From Vitellaria paradoxa (Eukaryota; Streptophyta; Magnoliopsida; Ericales; Sapotaceae): 64,000 nt of DNA. This document shows positions 57,601-64,000 of the stretch, one piece after another (positions within the stretch are counted from its first letter, which is position 1; the number at the start of each line of letters is the position of its first letter). The stretch lies in assembly GCA_019916065.1 (NCBI GenBank), contig CM034244.1, positions 24,606,471 through 24,670,470 of the forward strand. Direction: 5' to 3'. The notes under the pieces were generated by a model. That model searched no databases. It saw nothing but the letters and a program-made list of their open reading frames with translations, and had not been told where the DNA came from. Made by a program: the position numbers and the translations under genes.

Positions 57601-58583
57601 TAAGACCTTCTACACAATTTTCGGGAGCTCTTGAAACCTCCCAAGCACTTTTTTAAGAGAATTAAACTAATTAGATCAAAAATTGGTTCAATTTAGATTC
57701 TCTAGGATTAAGTTATGTCTATTTAAAAATTGCTGCTCCGAAACAGTCTGAAATAGAGGTTCGGTCAAGCAAAAAAATGGAGTTAGGGTCAGCCAATTCT
57801 TTTGCCTGACCCCTAGTGGCACCACTAGGATGATTTCTCCTACCATTTTTAGGTATGACGAATCCAAAAATGCCATCAGCCGAACTCCAAGACACTTTTA
57901 CGAATTCATAAAAAATTAACAAATTTTACAATCGAGGTTACAAAGGGACCTCCTAAGGTTTGACTTGACCAAACCTAGCTATGCCATTACTTTAGTAAAC
58001 TTACCCTTGACATTCTTGTGCAATATGAAGACATTTTGACTTCATTTGGATGCTCAAATTGTGTCTAGTGTTCCAGCAGCTTCCTTCTTATCGGTAGGAG
58101 CCATTTTGAGTCGGCAAGGTCCAGTTGACCTTTGAGCTATATTTTGGCTATTTTGAGCTATGTTCTATATTCTATGGCATGTCTTAGGATGTTATGTGTC
58201 TTCTTATTTGTTTTAGGCTTGATCTGGGCATTCCAGTTGATACCGATCTTCAGGTCCGTTAGTAGAAACCATTCTTAACTTTTGGACCAAATTAACCCTT
58301 GACTCTAGGTTTTGGCTCTTCTGTTGATGTTGGAATTATCTATTTGATGTCTTGGACATGTTTGTACAGTTTGGTGCCTTTCTCCCTTGATCTGAGTCTT
58401 CAGTTTGACTTCTCCCTAGCGCTAGGTGTACAATCGTCATTTTTGCTGAATGTTTACTTTTTATTGATTTTGATGCTTTGACTCATCCTATGATTAAGAG
58501 ATTTTAATTGGTAGAGCACTATTTAACTAAAAACAATAATATTGTAAAATTTTAAGTAACAGGGCAAAATTAGGGTGTCTACC
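54616..58583 (-). repeat. Long LTR, family L, copy 2
   Basis: About 4 kb. The right edge is ...gggtgtctacc, followed by a purine tract on the minus strand (AGAAAAAGAAGGGCAAA). The minus-strand start would be TGTAGACACCC, as in copy 3. TATA box CTATAAATAG lies at 57246-57255. Downstream on the minus strand come the 'acatggtat' array (about 56520-56970) and the 'ttagcacctcgcgcataact' array (55545-56190). The left edge is approximate: homology to copy 3 persists to about 54616. ORFs within are incidental. Confidence 0.8.
57246..57255 (-). promoter_or_regulatory. TATA box of long LTR copy 2
   Basis: Minus strand CTATAAATAG, with a leader rich in CTCTCTCTAGAG-type sequence about 60 bases downstream, at the same place as in copies 1, 3 and 4. 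Confidence 0.72.
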
Positions 58584-60390
58584 TTTGCCCTTCTTTTTCT
58601 ATCTTAGCTTGACTAAGGTAAAAAACAAAAATGAGACAATTTATTTTGCCCCTTTACATACTAAATCAAAGAAAAAAAATAACCTTACAGCTTGGTTGAT
58701 GTCTTACAATTGAACAATTGTGGGAGTTGCCTTCTTAACTTTAGGGATGTGTTTATGCCTTGCACTTATCTTTAGAAAAATGAGCTTCATTCCTAAGCTG
58801 ATAGATGAGTTATGCTCTGCATTTGACTCTAAAAAGTAATCTCAAAAACTAGATTAGTAAAGGAACATCTACCTTAAATTTGATCTCAAATAAATGAGCC
58901 TCGCTCATAGGTTCTATGTTTTGCACTTGTTCGGTGGAAATGAAGCTTTACTCCCGGATGGGTGATTGATCTTGTGCCTTGCACCAGATCAAAGCCTTAC
59001 TCTATCTAATTTAGTAAGGTAAGGGACCTAGCTCTATGCCTCACTTTATTGGGTTTGGTCAAATGCCTCACTCCTAAATTGGTATCTAATCCCATACTTC
59101 GCACTAGATTATGAAAAGGGAGCCTTGCTTCCAGGTTAGTTTCTGAGTCTAAGATAACACAATAGTTCAGAAAGGTAGTAAAAACTCTAAGGTTGACTCT
59201 GAGTCTCATGATGGACATAACATTTTAAAAAGGAAAATACAAACTCTGAGGTTTGACTCTAAATCTCATAATGGAAACAAGACTTTAGAAGGGGAGTACA
59301 AACTTTGAGGTTAACTCTAAGTCTCATAAGATTTCAGAAGGGGAATATAAACTCTGAGGTTGACTTTGAATCTTGCAATGGAAACAAGAATTCAGAAAGG
59401 GATTATTAACTCTGAGGTTTGACTCTAAGCCTTGTAATAGAAATAAGACTTCAGAAGGAGAGTACAAAACTCTGAGGTTTGACTCTGAGTTTTGTAATAG
59501 AAATAAGACTTCAGAAGGGAAATATAAAACTCTAAAGTTTGACTCTGAGAATTATAATAGAAACAATACTTCAGAAGGGGAGTATTTCTTTATGTTTGAC
59601 TTGAAGCCTTGTACTAGAACAAGACTTTAGAAGAGGAAGATAAAACTCCGAGATTGACTCTAAGTCTTGTAATGGAAACAGGACTTTAGAAGGGGAGTAT
59701 TAACTCCAAGGTTTGGCTCTGAGCCTTGTAATAGAAACAGGCTTCAGAAGGGAGTATAAAACTCCAAGGTTTGACTCAGCCTTATAATAGAAATAAGACT
59801 TCAGAAAGGGAGTATAAAACTCAAAGATTTGACTCGGGTCTAGTAAGGAGCTTTGCTCTATCTAGTTTGGTTTGGTATAGAGCCTCGCCCTATCTAGTCT
59901 AGTCTGGTAAAGAGCTTTGCTCTAAAACTGAATTAGTGCCTCACATATGATCTCTTGGAAAGAGCTTTGCCCCAATCAAGGAGTCCCATTCTTAGGTACA
60001 TTTTCGTGCAGGAAGGATTTAATGCCTTACATTTAATCCAAAATGAAGCTTCTTTTTCCTAGAAAACTTTGCTCTAATTAATCTGGTAAGAAGCATCACT
60101 TCCGAGCCTAACTCTACCTTACAATTCTAAAGAAGGATTCGGTGCCTTGCACCTAATCCAGGAATGAGCCTTGCTCTAATTAGTTTAGTAAGGAGCCTTG
60201 TTTCTGAGCCTAGCTCTATCTTACGATTCTAAATTTACCTTTTGAACAGAAGTTTCACTCCTAAGTAGTTATATGATCTTTATTCTTTGGTTGATGTTTA
60301 AGTTTATGCCTTGCAATTGACTTTGTCAAGGATGCCTCGCTCCTTGGTTATTGATGATCCTATGCCTTGCATCGGATGTTTATTGATAAG
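58584..60390 (-). repeat. 3'-UTR-like internal region with a 60-bp tandem array
   Basis: On the minus strand this lies directly upstream of the purine tract and long LTR copy 2. At about 59130-59850 it contains a dozen or so units of about 60 bp ('aactctgaggtttgactcta', then 'ccttgtaatagaaataagac', then 'ttcagaaggggagtata'). A second, looser repeat at 58740-59110 and 59850-60380 uses 'gagccttgctc' phrases. No coding domain is seen. Tat/Ogre elements are known for hypervariable tandem repeats in this position. The 85-residue plus-strand frame at 59373-59630 is a by-product of the period being divisible by three. Confidence 0.72.
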
Positions 60391-63300
60391 GTATCACGAC
60401 CGAATTCGTGAATTGAGTCGATGAGTACAAGTCATGAGTCTTTATTGTGACAGAGTGCATTTGAGATTGCCCAAATGTAAAAAACTAAATTTTATTTTGA
60501 AATAGAATCTTGATATAGAGACTACGAGTCGCCACTTAACACTTTCAAAATAGGTAGGTCAAGAAATCCAAGTTTATGATTTAACATGTTTTTTATTATG
60601 TTTTTGAAATTGTGATAAATGGCCCTTTTTGTTTACTCTTAACTAGTTTTTGCAATCAGAGATAGTGGGTTTAGGGGTTGGGCTATACACGAAAACTATT
60701 ACGCATAGATACCTAGGGATATCCAGTGTCTCTTTCCAATCCTTTACAATCATGATCTCATAATATAATACTCCAGTTTATAAAGATTATTGCATATAAC
60801 CTTAAATGCAAATGATGTATGAAATGTAACGTGGCTGAGCTTAGCTCATGCATGTAAACGAGATGTCTACCTATGAGATTTGTACTAGAAAAACTATGTT
60901 TGACTTAGAAATGGACTTATTTATTCCTTATGCATGATTGTTTGTGTGTGCATTGAGAATAAAATGTGAACTAAAAGATGATCTATGAAGACCGCAGAGA
61001 CCAGACTCAAGCTATGTGCTCGAGCTACCTGTGTACCGTGTAAAGGGATCGAGTTAATGTAGTTCACAACTATAATCTAAACTATGTGATGAATGCAAGA
61101 GCCTAGCTCTAAATTAGCACCTAGTGTTGATAGTCTATGAAGATCAGGATGATCAGACTCAAGCTATTTGCTCGAGCTGCCTATATACCCTAAAAAGTAT
61201 CAGGTCTATGAAGCTTTGGGTTAGGTTTGTGCCTCGTGCATATGTTATCTCCTAATGGGTACGAGTAGATGCAAGCATAATCAGAATGCCATGGATGGCA
61301 AACTAATTGGCCTTAGGCATAGTAAGCCTCATCATCTACCAAGGTAGGCTAAGTGTATAAAGGGTGACTGATAAGGCCAGTGTTGTGTACAGTATTAGTG
61401 TGATGAAGCCTCACTCCAAATATGGATGAGGGAAAGAAATAGCCTAGCTTTAGGTATGCATTAGGAGTAGTTATCTCTGTATTGTGAGAGTCCTAGCTCT
61501 AAGATCGAAATGGAATTTAGTGCCAAGCATATAACTGGGGTACAGTTTCACTCTGCTGGGGAGAGACAGTTGGCACCTAGCACATAACTGGCTCTAGATA
61601 ATAAAGAACAGTCAGCGCCTGGTGCATAACTAGGGAAGAAAAAGAGCCTTACTCCAAATGAGAAGGAACAGTTAGTGCCTTGCACATAATTGGAGGAAAG
61701 GAGCGTTGCTCCAAGTGAAGAAGAATAGTTAGCACCTCACATGTAACTAAGGAATGAGTTTCATTCTGTTAGGGAGTTTAACTCCAAGGGAATAGACAAT
61801 TAGCACCTCACGCATAACTGTAGAAAGGAGATTAGTTCCAAGGATACACCTAGCACATGTGGGTGAGTGTCTATCATTTAGGAAGGAACTCAACTCTGCT
61901 TAAGAACTCAATTCCTGGTGATAACAATTAAGTTTATGTAAAGGGCCTTGGAGTCTAGTGTGATGTGAGTGATGCAATTTCTATGATCTAATATATTTTG
62001 GACATGTTAATGTGATGACAATTTATATTCTATCATGGATGATAGTTCAAGGATTCATGTTAGATATATTAAAGGGAGCATTACTTAGAAATTACTAGCT
62101 TAGCTAATCCCAAGTCATTCCCAACCTCTGGAGCCTCGCTTACTTAGGTGAATGCTCTGGATTGCTAAACATTTGATTTCTAAGTCTATGTTAATCCTAG
62201 TAGGTGTGTGTTTACATGTTTGAATACATTCTAGAATGTTATGTAAGCATGGTATAGGATAATAATGACATGGTATAACATGGCAGGGATGACATGGCAT
62301 AGTGAATATGATATTTAGCATGGCCTAGCATGATAATATTATGTTATGGCACAACATGGTATGGCCGACATGCTTTTATGACATAATATGCTATGATAGA
62401 ATGATGTTATGGCATGTTAAAACATGGTAGTATTATATGGTCATGACATATGAATGATGTCGGGAATTTTGCAAGATTGTCTTAGGTAAATTTGATCAAT
62501 ATCATGCATCGCGCTTAGCCCAGTCTTGAGTTATGATTCAAATACCTTTCATTGATAAAGAATTTTATATGCATAGCCAAAATTATTATATTCTAATTAT
62601 GCAAATACATTCAATTGAAAAATAAAATAAATTTTTCCAGAGAGAGAAAATTATACTGACGCAGGCATTTTCTAGAGAAAGAAGCTCTAAAGGGCGCCGA
62701 GTATTGAATGAATGAAAAATGAGAAGGGGGCACCTATTTATAGGATTTTTAGGACCGAAACAATGCTTTGCATATTTAAACAGGTAAAAATGATTGTTCT
62801 GGCTATTTTATAGTTCATTTTGCTAAATAAGACAAGCAAACAAGTCTGCACAGCGCCCTAGGCAATCAAGATTGTAAATAAGTTAAGCAAAACATCCTGC
62901 AATCTCAGATAGGCAAAATACTATGACACACACCTATGTGCAAAGTGAATGGTGGCTAAGCTTAAATTTTGGGCCATTTGTCGTGATAGGTTCAGGCTAT
63001 TTTAAAACCCTTTGCGTAGTTTTGAGATCCTTAAGGGCCTCCTGGGCATGTTTTGGAGAGAATTAAACCAATTAGGTTAAAATTTGGTTCAATTTGGATT
63101 CTCCATGACCAAGTTATGTCTATTTGAAAATTACTGCTTTGAAATAGGCTGAAACGAAGGAAGAGTGAACCAAATCTTTTGCTTGAACCCTAAAGACACC
63201 GCTAGAACAATTTCTCATCGTATTTTTGCATTTAAGGAGTCCAAAAATGCCATTAGTAGGACTTATTATACTTTTATGAATTTATAAAAATTAACAAATT

Positions 63301-63958
63301 TTATAATCGAAGTTACAGAGGGACCTCCTAAGGTTTGACATGACCAAACTTAGCTGTGCCATTACCTCAAGGAATGAACACTCAACATTTTTTTGCATTT
63401 TTAAGGACATTTAAACTTTGTCTGGATGCTCACACTGTATCTGGTGCATCAGCAATTTCCTTTTTATTAGTACGAGCCATTTTTACTTGACGGAACTCGA
63501 ATAACCTCTGGAGCATTGTTTTGATCGTTTTGAGCTATGTTCTATATTCCATGGAATGTCATAGGATGTTGTGTATATTTTTGTATGTTTCTAACTTGAT
63601 CTAGACATTCCAATCGATACCATCTTTGGGTGCATTAGTAGAGGCTATTCTTGACTTCTGGAGCGAACTAACCATTGATTCTAGATTTTGGCTCTTCTAT
63701 TGATGCAGGAATTCTTAGTTTGGTGCCTTGGACATATCTATGTAGTCTGGTGGCCTTCTTCCTTAATCTGGTCCTTTAGCTTGACTTCTCGCTATCTCTA
63801 GGGGTACAATCGTCATTTTACTAAATGTTTACTTTTTGTTGATTATGGTGCTTTAACATACCTATAATTAAGAGATGTTAATCAGTAGAGCAGTATTCAA
63901 CTAAAAGCATTAAATACTATAATGTTTAAGTAAGGGGGGCAAAATTGCAATGTCTACA
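60391..63958 (-). repeat. Long LTR, family L, copy 3
   Basis: About 3.6 kb and collinear with copy 2. The left part includes GAGTCGCCA at 60526-60534, then the 'ttagcacctcgcgcataact' array (about 61385-61870) and the 'acatggtat' array (62240-62460). TATA box CTATAAATAG lies at 62734-62743. The right edge is ...caatgtctaca at 63958, so the minus strand starts TGTAGACATTG. Same orientation as copy 2. Confidence 0.82.
62734..62743 (-). promoter_or_regulatory. TATA box of long LTR copy 3
   Basis: Minus strand CTATAAATAG, conserved in position among all four long-LTR copies. Confidence 0.72.
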
Positions 63959-64000
63959 ACTGCCCTCTTTTTCTGCCTTAACTTATCTAAGGTAGAAATA
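63959..64000 (-). other. Polypurine tract and start of another internal region
   Basis: The minus strand reads GGCAGAAAAAGAGGGCAGT and then the LTR start TGTAGACA. The following bases match those right of copy 2, so a second internal unit begins here and runs out of the window. Confidence 0.65.

Noticed and set aside
59373..59630. A 20-residue-repeat protein gene
   Set aside because: It is a frame kept open by a 60-bp tandem DNA repeat; no upstream start context, and the array continues outside the frame with indels.

Overview
This window looks like heterochromatic or intergenic nuclear DNA of a large, repeat-rich eudicot genome. It is AT-rich. I can recognise no intact host gene, rRNA, tRNA, CRISPR or bacterial feature. 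Almost everything assignable is transposable-element (TE) DNA, most of it old and broken by stop codons and frameshifts. The eudicot assignment rests on the mix of Athila-like, Sirevirus-like and Tat/Ogre-like retrotransposons, a BED/DUF659-type hAT, a tRNA-derived SINE, and plant-type LTR and primer-binding signals. No lineage below eudicot can be fixed by eye.

Layout. (1) 1-10139: the 5' LTR, PBS, gag, pol and downstream env-like ORF of a minus-strand Athila-like Ty3/gypsy element; its other LTR lies left of the window. (2) 10140-13480: decayed DNA with a LINE-like 3' tail, a solo LTR (11589-12987, perfect TSD ATAGA) and a small MITE candidate. (3) 13481-29798: a plus-strand Sirevirus-like Ty1/copia element with perfect TSD CCTTT. 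It contains three later insertions: a SINE (16468-16671) in gag, a 3-kb solo LTR (19453-22442, TSD TTCTA) in the reverse transcriptase, and another solo LTR (27643-29113) in its 3' LTR. (4) 29799-35560: decayed DNA with a minus-strand gag/ORF1-like remnant. (5) 35565-42342: copy 1 of a very-long-LTR family, probably Tat/Ogre-like, itself holding a solo LTR (36494-38589) and a second solo-LTR candidate (40051-40896). (6) 42343-45704: AT-rich DNA with two MITE-like inverted repeats. (7) 45705-50667: a complete-ended but dead hAT transposon (8-bp TSD AGTGCATA) whose transposase gene has an internal inversion. (8) 50668-52620: a CACTA-like terminus and a Tat-type RNase H/integrase scrap. (9) 52624-64000: three more copies of the long-LTR family, one inverted and two in tandem, with a 60-bp tandem array between the tandem ones and a LINE RNase H fragment at the inverted junction.

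The window reads as a nested stratigraphy. The solo LTRs at 11589, 27643 and 36494 are one family: same termini, same 3'-end motif, three separate sites with exact or one-mismatch 5-bp duplications. No internal region of that family is visible here. I found no convincing new host system. The best leads are the inversion inside the hAT BED exon, similar-looking env-like 'plant transposon' domains downstream of pol in a gypsy and a copia element, the length-variable solo-LTR family, and the tandem long-LTR/array block at the right end.
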